From assembly GCF_040676775.1 (NCBI RefSeq), contig NZ_JBFAPP010000002.1, forward strand, positions 1-64,000: a stretch of 64,000 bases of DNA. Reading direction: 5' to 3'. Of the stretch, positions 17,701 through 25,368 are shown in pieces. The position numbers and the translations under genes are program-made. The notes under the pieces are model-generated. The model was not told where the DNA came from. It was given only the letters and a program-made list of their open reading frames with translations, and did not search any database. The DNA is from Micromonospora_G sp040676775. Its GTDB lineage: Bacteria; Actinomycetota; Actinomycetes; Mycobacteriales; Micromonosporaceae. How positions within the stretch are numbered: the stretch's first letter is position 1; each line of letters begins with the position of its first letter.

Positions 17701-17945
17701 ACGTCGTACGGGTGGTGCAGCAGGCCCGCCGCGCGGCCGACCTGGACGTGTCGGACCGGATCGGGGTGGCGCTGTCGGCGTCGCCGGAGGTGGCGGCGGC
17801 GGTCGAGGCGTACCACGACTTCGTCGCGGCGGAGGTGCTCGCCGACCTGATCGCGGTCAACGCGACCACCGGCGACCTGCCGGGCGCCTTCACCGGCGAG
17901 GTCGGCGAGGGCGAAGCGGTGGCCGTGACCGTCGAACGCGCCTGA
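14781..17945 (+). CDS. ileS: Isoleucyl-tRNA synthetase, long (type II) form
   Basis: Charges tRNA-Ile and edits valine. 1054 residues, clearly longer than the ~940 of E. coli-type enzymes and similar to mycobacterial and eukaryote-like IleRS. HIGH appears as HYGH at 67-70 (PPFANGLPHYGHLFTG), KMSKS near 615-619 (GRKMSKSLNNY), followed by an anticodon-binding domain and a long C-terminal extension (VNVKTVLF...DRIGVALSASPEV). ATG 14781 with GAGGAG at 14764-14769 sets the start; the in-frame sequence upstream lies inside the T-box leader. It is monocistronic, with a terminator 5 nt after the stop. Type II IleRS enzymes are often less sensitive to mupirocin; that is family knowledge, not seen here. 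Confidence 0.97.
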   Translation: MAYPKHASDGTGVPASPDLPAVERRVLEHWTADKTFEASVEQRPAGNDGANEYVFYDGPPFANGLPHYGHLFTGYVKDVVPRYQTMRGRRVERRFGWDTHGLPAEVVAERQLGITTKAEILDLGVAKFNDVCRTSVLQYTQDWERYVNRQARWVDFGNDYKTLDLDYMESVMWAFQTLHKKGLIYEGFRVLAYCMRCETPLSNTETRMDDVYRERHDPTLTVWFQLDPTADGQPGEKIGVWTTTPWTLPSNLALAVGPDIEYAVLERDGQRYIVGAARVGAYAKELEGYTQVGTVYGRDLVGRRYTPLYDFLVEPAGPNAFQVLGAEFVTTEDGTGVVHLAPAFGEDDQNACNAAGIPTIVTVDDHARFTALVPTYQGEQVFDVNKPVIRELKDRGVVLRQDTYTHSYPHCWRCDTPLIYKAVSSWFVEVTRFRDRMVELNQEINWTPGHVKDGSFGKWLANARDWSISRNRFWGSPIPVWKSDDPNYPRVDVYGSLDEIERDFGVRITDLHRPVVDDLVRPNPDDPTGRSTMRRVPEVLDCWFESGSMPFAQVHYPFENRDWFEDHYPGDFIVEYIGQTRGWFYTMHVLATALFDRPAFRNCLAHGILQGADGRKMSKSLNNYPDVYGVFDSYGSDAMRWMLMSSPVLRGGDMPVTEVGIRDAVRQVLLPLWNVWYFFSLYANADGYEAWRVAPESAGTGGGGLLDRYVLAKTGELVSTVQTQLDEYDISGACATVRSFLDALTNWYVRRSRDRFWSGDRQAFDTLYTVLETLCRVVAPLAPLTAEEIWRGLTGERSVHLTDWPDAAEFPADHELVSAMDNARTVCSVALSLRKAKGLRVRLPLSSLTVASSNANALEPFADLIADEVNVKTVLFTTELAGYCEQVLTVVPRALGPRIGGQVQTVIKAVKAGDWSLVDGAPVAAGVALQEGEYELRLVAADVEHSAPLPGGEGVVVLDTTVTAELAAEGLARDVVRVVQQARRAADLDVSDRIGVALSASPEVAAAVEAYHDFVAAEVLADLIAVNATTGDLPGAFTGEVGEGEAVAVTVERA

Positions 17946-17949
17946 GCGG

Positions 17950-17996
17950 AGGAGGGGCCCCTTGCTATCGCTTTCGGGTAGGAAGGGGCCCCTCCT
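17950..17996 (+). terminator. Hairpin terminator after ileS
   Basis: Perfect 14-bp arms (aggaggggcccctt, 17950-17963, and its complement 17983-17996) enclose a 19-nt loop directly after the ileS stop codon. There is no T-run, as is common in actinobacteria. Confidence 0.75.
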
Positions 17997-18181
17997 GATC
18001 ACCGTGCGGCGGCGCTCGACGCTGGGCGAGGCGTCGATGGCGGTGCTCGGAAGGGGGTTGGCCGGCGGGCGGTGAGATGGAACGCTGGCGATGCTGAAGT
18101 CGGAGCGACTCTGGCCTACCATCGGTGCGGCGGCGAGGGCCGTCGCGACCGGTGGGCCCGGCGCTGACCAGGGGAGGCCGC

Positions 18182-18874
18182 GTGCCGCTGCTCTACACCG
18201 TCGGCAAAGTCACCGTCGGTACCGCGATGAACCTGGTCTGGCGGCCGACGGTCGAGGGGCTGGAGAACGTACCGACCAGCGGCGGCGCGATCATCGCGGG
18301 CAACCACCTCTCGGTTGCCGACGAACTCTTCCTCGGTTCGGTGGTGCCCCGGCACATCTCTTTCTGGGCCAAGGCGGAGTATTTCACCGGGACCGGGTTC
18401 CGGGGCTGGCTGAGCCGCTCGGTGATCGGCGGGCTGGGCGCGATCCGGGTCGAACGCGGTGGCGGGCGGGCCGCCCTGTCGGCCTTCGACGGCGCGATCC
18501 CGGTGCTGCGCAGCGGTGAGCTGGTGGCGATCTATCCCGAGGGCACCAGGTCACCCGACGGACGCCTCTACCGGGGGCGTACCGGCACGGCCCGGCTGGC
18601 GATGGCGGCCGGGGTGCCGATCATCCCGGTCGGCATGATCGGCACCGACCGGGTCCAGCCGATCGGTGTACGGGTGCCGAGGCCCAACGTGCGCGGTGTG
18701 GTGGTGCGTTTCGGCAAGCCGATCGACGTGAGCGGGCGGCAGGACGACCGCACCTCGCTGCGGGAGGTCACCGACGAGCTGATGGCCGAGATCCAGCGGC
18801 TCACCGGCCAGGAGTACGTGCCGCGTTACGCACCGGCCCGGGTGAGCCCCACCTCCGACCCCACCGACGGCTGA
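18182..18874 (+). CDS. plsC: 1-acyl-sn-glycerol-3-phosphate acyltransferase-like protein
   Basis: Membrane-associated acyltransferase of phospholipid synthesis (PlsC family: lysophosphatidate to phosphatidate). 230 residues. The catalytic HX4D motif is H42-LSVA-D47 in GNHLSVADE. The substrate motif EGTRSP lies near 120, with VPIIPVGMIGTDRV after it. There is one hydrophobic N-terminal segment. GTG 18182 follows a strong AGGGGAGG (about 18170-18177) with short spacing; the longer in-frame start at 18125 has none. A -10-like TACCAT lies at 18117-18122. The exact acyl acceptor is not determined. Confidence 0.9.
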   Translation: MPLLYTVGKVTVGTAMNLVWRPTVEGLENVPTSGGAIIAGNHLSVADELFLGSVVPRHISFWAKAEYFTGTGFRGWLSRSVIGGLGAIRVERGGGRAALSAFDGAIPVLRSGELVAIYPEGTRSPDGRLYRGRTGTARLAMAAGVPIIPVGMIGTDRVQPIGVRVPRPNVRGVVVRFGKPIDVSGRQDDRTSLREVTDELMAEIQRLTGQEYVPRYAPARVSPTSDPTDG

Positions 18875-18902
18875 CTGCGGCCGGTGCCGACCCGGCTCCG
18901 GG

Positions 18903-20375
18903 TCACGGTGCCGTCGACCCGCGTCGCTTCTCCTGTTCCCGGATCGCGGGTAGGTCGTCGAGCCGGTCGAGTTGACGCAGGCTGCGAGCCATCCGGGGAT
19001 TGCCGGGCAGGCGCTCGCGGAAGCGGTCGAGGAAGACCCAGTGTCCGGCGGTGTACGGGCAGGCGTGCTCGCCGAGCTGCTGCTTCGGGTCGTACCGGCA
19101 GCCGCCGCAGTAGTCGCTCATCTTGTTGACGTACGCCCCGCCGGCCGCGTACGGCTTGGTGCTCACCTGGCCGAGGTCGGCGTACTGGTTCATGCCGAGG
19201 ACGTTGGCCGTGAGCACCCACTCGTGGCCGTCGACGAACGACCGCTGGAACCAGTCGACCAGCTCCGACGGGCGCCAGCCGCGCTGCAACCCGTAGTTGG
19301 CGAGCACCATGAGCCGGGGTACGTGGTGGACCCAGCCGCGGTCGCGTACCCCGGCGAGGACGTCGGCGAGGCAGCGCGCCTGCACCGCGTCGGCGTCGAG
19401 GTCGGCGAACCAGGCGGGCACCGACCTGCGGGCGCCGAGCCGGTCGCCGCCTCGGTGACCGGCGTCGAAGTACCAGTAGAGGTGCCAGACGAAGTCCCGC
19501 CAGCCGAGGAGCTGCCGAACGAATCCCTCCACACTGGACAGTGGGGCGTGCTGCTCCCGGTAGGCCTGTTCGGCGCCCCGGATCGCCTCCATCGGGTCGA
19601 GCAGGCCGAGGTTGAACGACGGGGAGAGCAGGCTGTGCGCCATGAACGGGTCGGTGCTGAGCATCGCGTTCTCGTACGGCCCGAACTTCGGTAGCCGATG
19701 GTGCAGGAAGTGCCGCAGCCGGGCGGTCGCCTCGGCGCGGGTGGCGGGGAACAGCCGGGGCCCGTCGCGGCCGACGAACCTGATGCCCTCGGCCGCCCAC
19801 CGGTCCAGGTCGTACCGGACCTCGGCGTCGATGTCGTCCTCCTGCGGCAGCGGCGGCAGGGGTACGTCGAGGCCTTCGGAGTCCTTCGGCGGCGGCTGCC
19901 GGTTGTCGGCGTCGAGGCTCCACCGGCCGCCGACCGGTTCGTCGCCGTCGAGCAGCACCCGGTGCTGGCGTCGGGCGTGGCGGTAGAAGTCGTCCAGCCG
20001 CATCGCACCGCGCCGGTCGTCGGCCCAGGCGGTGAAGTCGGCTGTGCTGGTGACAAAACCGCGTGGCGGCAGCACGGTCACCCGCTCCAGCGACCGCACC
20101 AGGTCACGGGCTCGACGTGAGGTCGGCTGGCAGACCTCGATCGGTCCGGGAACCTGCCGCAGGCCATCCCGGTACGTCTCCGCCCGTACATACGTTGCCT
20201 GGTCGCCAAGCTCGGCGGCGCGGTGCCGGAGCGCGGACAGGATCAGGTGGGCCTTCTGCCGGTGGAACGCGCGGCGGCGGAACACCGCTTTCGACTCGAT
20301 CAGGAGTAGTTGCTGGTCGTGGTCGTCGAGGAAGTGCGGCCCGAGTTGGTCTGCGAAGATCCAGCGCCGCGACAT
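18903..20375 (-). CDS. Fe-S bacterial cryptochrome / photolyase (PhrB-like)
   Basis: 490-residue flavoprotein of the cryptochrome/photolyase superfamily, FeS-BCP class, whose members repair (6-4) photoproducts. It opens with RRWIFADQLGPHF. Cysteines C335, C423, C426 and C439 have exactly the spacing (88, x2, x12) of the four [4Fe-4S] ligands reported for Agrobacterium PhrB, around YCGGCRYDPKQQ and HACPY. Conserved helices such as GWRDFVWHLYW and NVLGMNQYADLG also fit. ATG 20375 was chosen because it opens the conserved N-terminus and lies 6 nt from a CAGAAT -10; the frame continues 21 codons upstream without homology. A CRP-like palindrome lies ~55 bp upstream. It needs FAD, probably a ribolumazine-type antenna, and the cluster. 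Confidence 0.93.
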   Translation of the reverse strand: MSRRWIFADQLGPHFLDDHDQQLLLIESKAVFRRRAFHRQKAHLILSALRHRAAELGDQATYVRAETYRDGLRQVPGPIEVCQPTSRRARDLVRSLERVTVLPPRGFVTSTADFTAWADDRRGAMRLDDFYRHARRQHRVLLDGDEPVGGRWSLDADNRQPPPKDSEGLDVPLPPLPQEDDIDAEVRYDLDRWAAEGIRFVGRDGPRLFPATRAEATARLRHFLHHRLPKFGPYENAMLSTDPFMAHSLLSPSFNLGLLDPMEAIRGAEQAYREQHAPLSSVEGFVRQLLGWRDFVWHLYWYFDAGHRGGDRLGARRSVPAWFADLDADAVQARCLADVLAGVRDRGWVHHVPRLMVLANYGLQRGWRPSELVDWFQRSFVDGHEWVLTANVLGMNQYADLGQVSTKPYAAGGAYVNKMSDYCGGCRYDPKQQLGEHACPYTAGHWVFLDRFRERLPGNPRMARSLRQLDRLDDLPAIREQEKRRGSTAP

Positions 20376-20381
20376 AGCCCG

Positions 20382-20387
20382 ATTCTG
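20382..20387 (-). promoter_or_regulatory. -10 element CAGAAT, leaderless start of the photolyase gene
   Basis: CAGAAT (minus strand) is 6 nt before the ATG at 20375 and there is no Shine-Dalgarno. Confidence 0.45.
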
Positions 20388-20430
20388 CACGGCCAGGCTG
20401 GGATCAACCGTAGCCCGCCCGTGGATCGAC

Positions 20431-20446
20431 TGTGTCACCGGTCACA
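20431..20446. promoter_or_regulatory. CRP/FNR-like palindrome upstream of the photolyase gene
   Basis: TGTGT-CACCGG-TCACA matches the CRP consensus TGTGA-N6-TCACA at 9 of 10 positions. It lies in the 81-bp space between the photolyase gene and the 3' end of the gene at 20457. Confidence 0.4.
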
Positions 20447-20456
20447 TGAAGTATGG

Positions 20457-22229
20457 TCATTCGTGGCGGATGATCTCGGTCCGCAGCCGGGTCAGCAGGT
20501 CCGCACTGTCCTGTACCGACAGCTGGGTGAACAGGACCGTGCCGAGGCTGCCGTGGTCGGCCCAGGAGCAGACCACCACGTCACTGCGTCCGGCCTGGCC
20601 GACGCCGCAGCGCTGGAACTCGCCCCGTACCCCGGTGTCGATCGCCTGGACGTCGCTCAGCGCGTACTCGTTGCCGAGCTGTGCCATCGCGGCGTCGAGA
20701 TCCTGTTCCGGGTTCCACCGGAAGCCGGTGCTGCCGAAGATGGTGACCACCTTCTGGTTCGGGTCGGTGTAGACCCCGGCGAAGGTGTCGCCGAACAGGT
20801 CACTCGTGGCCATCTGCTCCTTGAGTTGGGTGGTGAGCTGTTCGCTCGCCCGGTCCTCCCGTTTGTGCAGGTCGAACACCTCGGCCGGCAGGGTGGCGGT
20901 GACCGGGTACTGCTCCCACATCGGCTTGGCGTACCAGCCCGGCACGCCGCAGCAGCAGGCGACGCCGAGCAGCGAGAGCACCAACATCACCCTCGGCCAG
21001 CGCCGCCGACGCCGGCCGGTCACCGCCACGTACCCGGGAGGAGCGCGCCATCCGGGCGGCGGCGCGGAGGTGGGACCGTTACCGGGTGGCGGGTCGTCAC
21101 GGCGACCACGCCGGGACTTCGCCGGCACCTTCGCCACCGGCGCGGGCGCCGGGGCCGCCGGCCGCCCCGGCCGGGCCGGTGGCGGGGGAACGGCGGCCGG
21201 CGGGGCCGGCGCCGGGCCCGCCGAGAACGGCCGGGTCTGCGGGTACGGCCGCACCGGCGGATGCGGCGAAACCGGCGGGTACGCCTGCGCTGGCGAAACC
21301 GGCCGGTACGGCTCGGCCGGTGCGACCGGCGGGTACGCCGGCCCCGGCGGCATCGGCTGGTACGGCTCGGCCGGCGAGGTCGGCCGGTACGGATCCGCGG
21401 GCGAGACCGGATGGTACGGCTCGGCCGGCGAGATCGACGCCACGTGCGCGGCCCACGGCTCGGGATCCGCCGCGGCCCAGGGGTCGACCGGGGTGTCCCG
21501 GTCCGGGACCTCCTGACCGTGGTGGCTGTGACCGTGGCCGCCCCGGTCGTGATGGCCCTGACCGGGGTGGCCCTGGCCCGGATGGCTCTGGCCCGGATGG
21601 CCCTGACCGGGGTGGCCCTGGCCCGGATGGCCCTGGTCGTGCTTGTCGGGTTCGACGGCCGGTAGCCGCAGGGTCGGATTGCGGGGGGCCGGCACGCCAC
21701 GGCTGCCGCCGCCCAGGGAACGGCGCTTCTTCGGCGCGGGTGGAGGCACTGCCGCCGATCCGGTCCAGCGCGGCGGCGCCGGCTCGGTCGCCGGCTCGTC
21801 CACCCGGTCCGCCGAACCGTCTCCGGTCTGCGGCGTCTCCGCCCTGGTCGCAGGCTCGTCCGTAGCGGCTGCCGTGGTCTCCTGGATCTTCGTCGGAGGC
21901 GTGTCCCGCGAGGCTTGCGGCGACTCCGCCTTTGTCGGCGACTCCGCCTTTGTCGGCGGCTCGGCCGTGACGGCGTCGGCTGCTGCCGTACCGGTCGGGC
22001 GGGCGTCCGGGCCGGCCACCTGCTTCTCCGCCCCGCTGGGCGGGTCGGCTGCCCCGGTCGGGCCTTCGTCCGTGCTCTCGGGTGCCGCCGTGGGGGAGGT
22101 CGGTGGCTCCGGGTCCGCGATGGCGGTCGGCTCGGTGGGCCGCCGCTCCGGTGTCGGGGCGGGGGCCGATGGCTCGGACGGTCGGGACTGGCCTGCCGGT
22201 GGGGTGACTTCCGGCTGTGGCTCCGGCAT
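20457..22229 (-). CDS. Repeat-rich membrane-anchored protein, C...CxWADHGS family
   Basis: 590 residues. Residues 1-~400 are disordered: Pro/Thr/Ala/Glu-rich, a tandem SPTKAE pair (18-bp DNA repeat at 21922-21957), a GHPGQ pentapeptide array, a His-rich patch (GHGHSHHG), then PAEPYxPVSP-type repeats. One TM segment (about 414-430, with CCC) leads to a ~160-residue exported domain with C541, C554 and WADHGS at 556-561. This domain is collinear with the one in the protein at 218-907, including (N/Q)PEQDLD and VY(A/T)DP. The long linker could span the cell wall. ATG 22229 follows AGAGGA at about 22240-22245. The function is unknown. Confidence 0.85.
   Translation of the reverse strand: MPEPQPEVTPPAGQSRPSEPSAPAPTPERRPTEPTAIADPEPPTSPTAAPESTDEGPTGAADPPSGAEKQVAGPDARPTGTAAADAVTAEPPTKAESPTKAESPQASRDTPPTKIQETTAAATDEPATRAETPQTGDGSADRVDEPATEPAPPRWTGSAAVPPPAPKKRRSLGGGSRGVPAPRNPTLRLPAVEPDKHDQGHPGQGHPGQGHPGQSHPGQGHPGQGHHDRGGHGHSHHGQEVPDRDTPVDPWAAADPEPWAAHVASISPAEPYHPVSPADPYRPTSPAEPYQPMPPGPAYPPVAPAEPYRPVSPAQAYPPVSPHPPVRPYPQTRPFSAGPAPAPPAAVPPPPARPGRPAAPAPAPVAKVPAKSRRGRRDDPPPGNGPTSAPPPGWRAPPGYVAVTGRRRRRWPRVMLVLSLLGVACCCGVPGWYAKPMWEQYPVTATLPAEVFDLHKREDRASEQLTTQLKEQMATSDLFGDTFAGVYTDPNQKVVTIFGSTGFRWNPEQDLDAAMAQLGNEYALSDVQAIDTGVRGEFQRCGVGQAGRSDVVVCSWADHGSLGTVLFTQLSVQDSADLLTRLRTEIIRHE
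21551..21640. repeat. 15-bp coding tandem repeat encoding GHPGQ units
   Basis: Six 15-bp units begin at 21551, 21566, 21581, 21596, 21611 and 21626, with one to three differences each. They encode GHPGQ/GHPGQS-like pentapeptides in the linker of the gene at 20457-22229. Confidence 0.88.
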
Positions 22230-22376
22230 CGGGTTGTGCTCCTCTCGCGCGCCCGTACGAGGGTAGTAGCGGCGGGCCACTGCGGCATCGACGGCCACAC
22301 GGGCATCAACTTCCACGCCCCGGCGACGTACGCGGCCGGTCGGGCATATGGCGACCGGTCTGCCGGGCGCGCCGCG

Positions 22377-22382
22377 TACCCT
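22377..22382 (+). promoter_or_regulatory. -10 element TACCCT, leaderless start of the radical SAM gene
   Basis: TACCCT is followed by 8 nt and the ATG at 22391; there is no Shine-Dalgarno. Confidence 0.5.
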
Positions 22383-22390
22383 TGGCGGTC

Positions 22391-24367
22391 ATGAGCGTCC
22401 CGACGACCACGACCGGCCACAGCAACAGCATCTGGCCGCAGCTCGAGCCACTGTTGCCCCAGGTGAGCAAGCCGATCCAGTACGTGGGCGGCGAGCTGGG
22501 AGCAGTGGTCAAGGAGTGGGACTCGGCGACCGTACGTTGGGCGCTGATGTATCCGGACGCGTACGAGGTGGGCCTGCCCAACCAGGGCGTACAGATCCTC
22601 TACGAGGTGCTCAACGAGCAGCCCGACGTGCTCGCCGAGCGGACGTACGCGGTGTGGCCGGACCTTGAGGCGCTGATGCGCGAGCACCGGGTGCCGCAGT
22701 TCACCGTCGAGGCGCACCGGCCGGTCGGCACCTTCGACCTGTTCGGCATCTCGTTCAGCACCGAGCTGGGATACACCAACCTGCTCACCGCGATCGACCT
22801 GGCCGGCATGCCGATGCTCGCCGCCGACCGGACCGACGCCGACCCGGTGATCGTGGCCGGTGGGCACGCCGCGTTCAACCCGGAGCCGATCGCCGACTTC
22901 ATCGACGCGGCGGTGCTCGGCGACGGCGAGGAAGCCGTACTCGAGATCACCGCGATCGTGCGGCAGTGGAAGAACGAGGGATCTCCGGGCGGGCGCGACG
23001 AGCTGCTGCTGCGGCTGGCCCGGACCGAGAGCGTCTACGTGCCCAAGTTCTACGACGTCGACTACCTGCCCGACGGCCGGATCCAGCGGGTCGTGCCGAA
23101 CCGGGCGGACGTGCCGTTCCGGGTGCACAAGCGCACGACGATGGACCTCGACGCGTGGCCGTACCCGAAGAAGCCCCTGGTCCCGCTCGCCGAAACGGTG
23201 CACGAGCGGTACGCGGTGGAGATCTTCCGGGGTTGCACCCGGGGTTGCCGGTTCTGCCAGGCCGGCATGATCACCCGTCCGGTACGCGAGCGGTCGATCA
23301 CCACCGTCGGGCAGATGGTCCGCGACGGGCTGGAGTTCTCCGGCTTCTCCGAGGTGGGCCTGCTCTCGCTCTCCTCGGCCGACCACTCCGAGATCGGCGA
23401 CATGTGCTCCGGCCTGGCCGAGCAGTACGCCGGCAGCAACGTATCCCTCTCGCTGCCCTCCACCCGGGTCGACGCGTTCAACATCGACCTGGCCCAGGAG
23501 CTGTCCCGCAACGGTCGCCGCACCGGGTTGACCTTCGCACCGGAGGGCGGCTCGGAGCGGATCCGCAAGGTGATCAACAAGATGGTGTCGGAGGAAGACC
23601 TCATCCGCACCGTGGTCACCGCGTACACCAACGGTTGGCGGCAGGTGAAGCTCTACTTCATGTGCGGGCTACCCACCGAAACCGACGAGGACGTACTCCA
23701 GATCGCCCGGCTCGCGCACGAGGTGATCAAGGCCGGGCGGGCGGCGACGGGGTCGAAGGACATCCGGTGCACCGTCTCCATCGGCGGCTTCGTACCCAAG
23801 CCGCACACCCCGTTCCAGTGGGCGAAGATGGAGACGCCGGAGGTCATCGACAACCGCCTGCGGCTGCTCAAGCAGGCGATCAACTCCGACCGGTCGCTGG
23901 GCCGGGCGATCGGCTACCGCTACCACGACGGCGAGCCGTCGCTGATCGAAGGGCTGCTCTCCCGCGGTGACCGCCGGGTCGGTGCGGTGATCCGCCGGGT
24001 CTGGGAGGGCGGCGGAAGGTTCGACGGCTGGAGCGAGCACTTCTCCTACCAGCGCTGGGTGACCGCCGCCGCCGAGGTGCTGCCGGCCTTCGGTGTCGAC
24101 CTCGACTGGTACACCACCCGACAGCGCGAGGAGCTGGAGGTGCTGCCCTGGGACCACCTCGACTCCGGCCTGGACAAGGACTGGCTCTGGCAGGACTGGC
24201 AGGACTCGATGTCCGAGTTCGAGCAGGACGACTGCCGGTGGACCCCGTGTTTCGACTGCGGTGTCTGTCCCTCGATGGACACCCAGATCCAGATCGGGCC
24301 GACCGGCAAGAAACTGCTGCCGCTCACCCCGGTCAACTCCGGACTGCGAGCGCCGGCCGGCGCCTGA
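22391..24367 (+). CDS. B12-binding-type radical SAM protein (TIGR03960 family)
   Basis: 658 residues. An N-terminal cobalamin-binding-like domain (ALMYPDAYEVGLPNQGVQILY... to about 200) is followed by a radical SAM domain with the [4Fe-4S] motif C282-x3-C286-x2-C289 (RGCTRGCRFCQAG). A C-terminal region ends in a Cys-rich segment (CRWTPCFDCGVC). In many bacteria this protein is adjacent or fused to a DUF2344 partner, and it is repeatedly found upstream of rne. Its reaction is not established; a tRNA or ribosome modification role has been suggested from context. ATG 22391 is fixed by the -10 spacing. The DUF2344 gene follows within 90 nt on the same strand. Confidence 0.92.
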   Translation: MSVPTTTTGHSNSIWPQLEPLLPQVSKPIQYVGGELGAVVKEWDSATVRWALMYPDAYEVGLPNQGVQILYEVLNEQPDVLAERTYAVWPDLEALMREHRVPQFTVEAHRPVGTFDLFGISFSTELGYTNLLTAIDLAGMPMLAADRTDADPVIVAGGHAAFNPEPIADFIDAAVLGDGEEAVLEITAIVRQWKNEGSPGGRDELLLRLARTESVYVPKFYDVDYLPDGRIQRVVPNRADVPFRVHKRTTMDLDAWPYPKKPLVPLAETVHERYAVEIFRGCTRGCRFCQAGMITRPVRERSITTVGQMVRDGLEFSGFSEVGLLSLSSADHSEIGDMCSGLAEQYAGSNVSLSLPSTRVDAFNIDLAQELSRNGRRTGLTFAPEGGSERIRKVINKMVSEEDLIRTVVTAYTNGWRQVKLYFMCGLPTETDEDVLQIARLAHEVIKAGRAATGSKDIRCTVSIGGFVPKPHTPFQWAKMETPEVIDNRLRLLKQAINSDRSLGRAIGYRYHDGEPSLIEGLLSRGDRRVGAVIRRVWEGGGRFDGWSEHFSYQRWVTAAAEVLPAFGVDLDWYTTRQREELEVLPWDHLDSGLDKDWLWQDWQDSMSEFEQDDCRWTPCFDCGVCPSMDTQIQIGPTGKKLLPLTPVNSGLRAPAGA

Positions 24368-24438
24368 CCAGGCCGCCGCCGGCCGCCGCAGGCCGTACCC
24401 ATCCGAGCCGGACGGGCCACGCCCGCTCGGCCGCCACA

Positions 24439-24456
24439 CCGAGGAGCACCACGATC
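24439..24456 (+). promoter_or_regulatory. Ribosome-binding site and apparent ATC start codon of the DUF2344 gene
   Basis: GAGGAG (24441-24446) lies 7 nt before ATC (24454-24456), which opens exactly the expected N-terminus (x-SKKNQPEGG). No ATG, GTG or TTG exists in this frame between about 24250 and 24600. Confidence 0.6.
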
Positions 24457-25230
24457 AGCAAGAAAAACCAGCCAGAGGGTGGTCAGGCGCCGGTCGTACA
24501 GCGGATCCGGATCAGGTACGCCAAGCGCGGGCCGCTCCGGTTCACCTCGCACCGCGACTTCGCCCGCGCGTTCGAGCGGGCGCTGCGCCGTGCCGGCGTA
24601 CCGGTGGCCTTCTCCCAGGGCTTCACCCCACACCCCAAGATCTCGTACGCCAGCGCGGCACCCACCGGTACCGCGAGCGAGGCGGAGTACCTGGAGGTCG
24701 GGCTGCAGGCGGAGGTCGACCCGGAGGCACTGCGGCTCGCCCTGGACGCCTCCCTGTCGCCCGGACTCGACGTGCTGGAGGTGGTGGTCGCGCACGGCGG
24801 GAGCCTGGCCGACCGGATCGACGCCTCGCACTGGCGGATCGAGTTGCCGGGGATCGAGTCCGACGTGGCACGGCAGGCGGTGGAGAAGTTCCGGGCCTCG
24901 TCCGAGGTACTGGTCGAGCGGCTGACCAAGCAGGGCCGGCGTACGTTCGACGCCCGGGAGGCAGTCAACAGGCTCGATGTGATCGACCAGACTGGGGCAC
25001 CTTCCGAGGTCGCGGGCGTACCGTGTGCGATACTCGACCTAGTCATACGGCAGGTCACTCCGTCCGTACGACCCGATGACGTCCTTTCCGGCCTCCGCGT
25101 GGTGGCCGACCTGGAGCCGCCGGTGCCGCCAAGGGCTACCCGGCTGGCGCAGGGCACGTTGACCGCGCACGGGGCGATCGCGGATCCGTTGGAGGCGGAC
25201 CGCGACGGGGCAACCATCGGTGAACGCTAG
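24454..25230 (+). CDS. DUF2344 / TIGR03936 radical-SAM-associated protein, apparent ATC start
   Basis: A 258-residue protein of the family that partners the B12-binding radical SAM protein just upstream. The characteristic N-terminus (IRIRYAKRGPLRFTSHRDFARAFERALRRA) and AFSQGFTPHPKISYASA are intact. No canonical start codon exists near the conserved N-terminus: the only GTG upstream is ~216 nt away, deep inside the radical SAM gene and in another frame from it. A good Shine-Dalgarno is positioned for ATC 24454. Either ATC is used, as is rarely documented, or the base is a sequencing error or mutation of ATG. The C-terminus ends near DGATIGER. rne begins 138 nt downstream. Confidence 0.85.
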   Translation: MSKKNQPEGGQAPVVQRIRIRYAKRGPLRFTSHRDFARAFERALRRAGVPVAFSQGFTPHPKISYASAAPTGTASEAEYLEVGLQAEVDPEALRLALDASLSPGLDVLEVVVAHGGSLADRIDASHWRIELPGIESDVARQAVEKFRASSEVLVERLTKQGRRTFDAREAVNRLDVIDQTGAPSEVAGVPCAILDLVIRQVTPSVRPDDVLSGLRVVADLEPPVPPRATRLAQGTLTAHGAIADPLEADRDGATIGER

Positions 25231-25368
25231 TCGATTCCGGCCAGCGCTCAAGTGTTAGCCAGACTTCGGTAGTCGTGCACCTGGACGCGCTGCCGGAAAC
25301 ACCTTTGCGGCAACCCTGCGTGGCAGCGCTCACCCGCGCCCGGGGCGGCCAGAACTGGAGAACGTCCA

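Noticed and set aside
14466..18122. 1218-residue open frame on the minus strand
   Set aside because: It is antisense to the intact ileS and is kept open only by GC-rich codon structure; low-complexity His/Asp/Val/Arg composition and no domain.
21551..21640. Intergenic minisatellite
   Set aside because: The repeats are in frame within the gene at 20457-22229 and encode pentapeptides, so they are coding.
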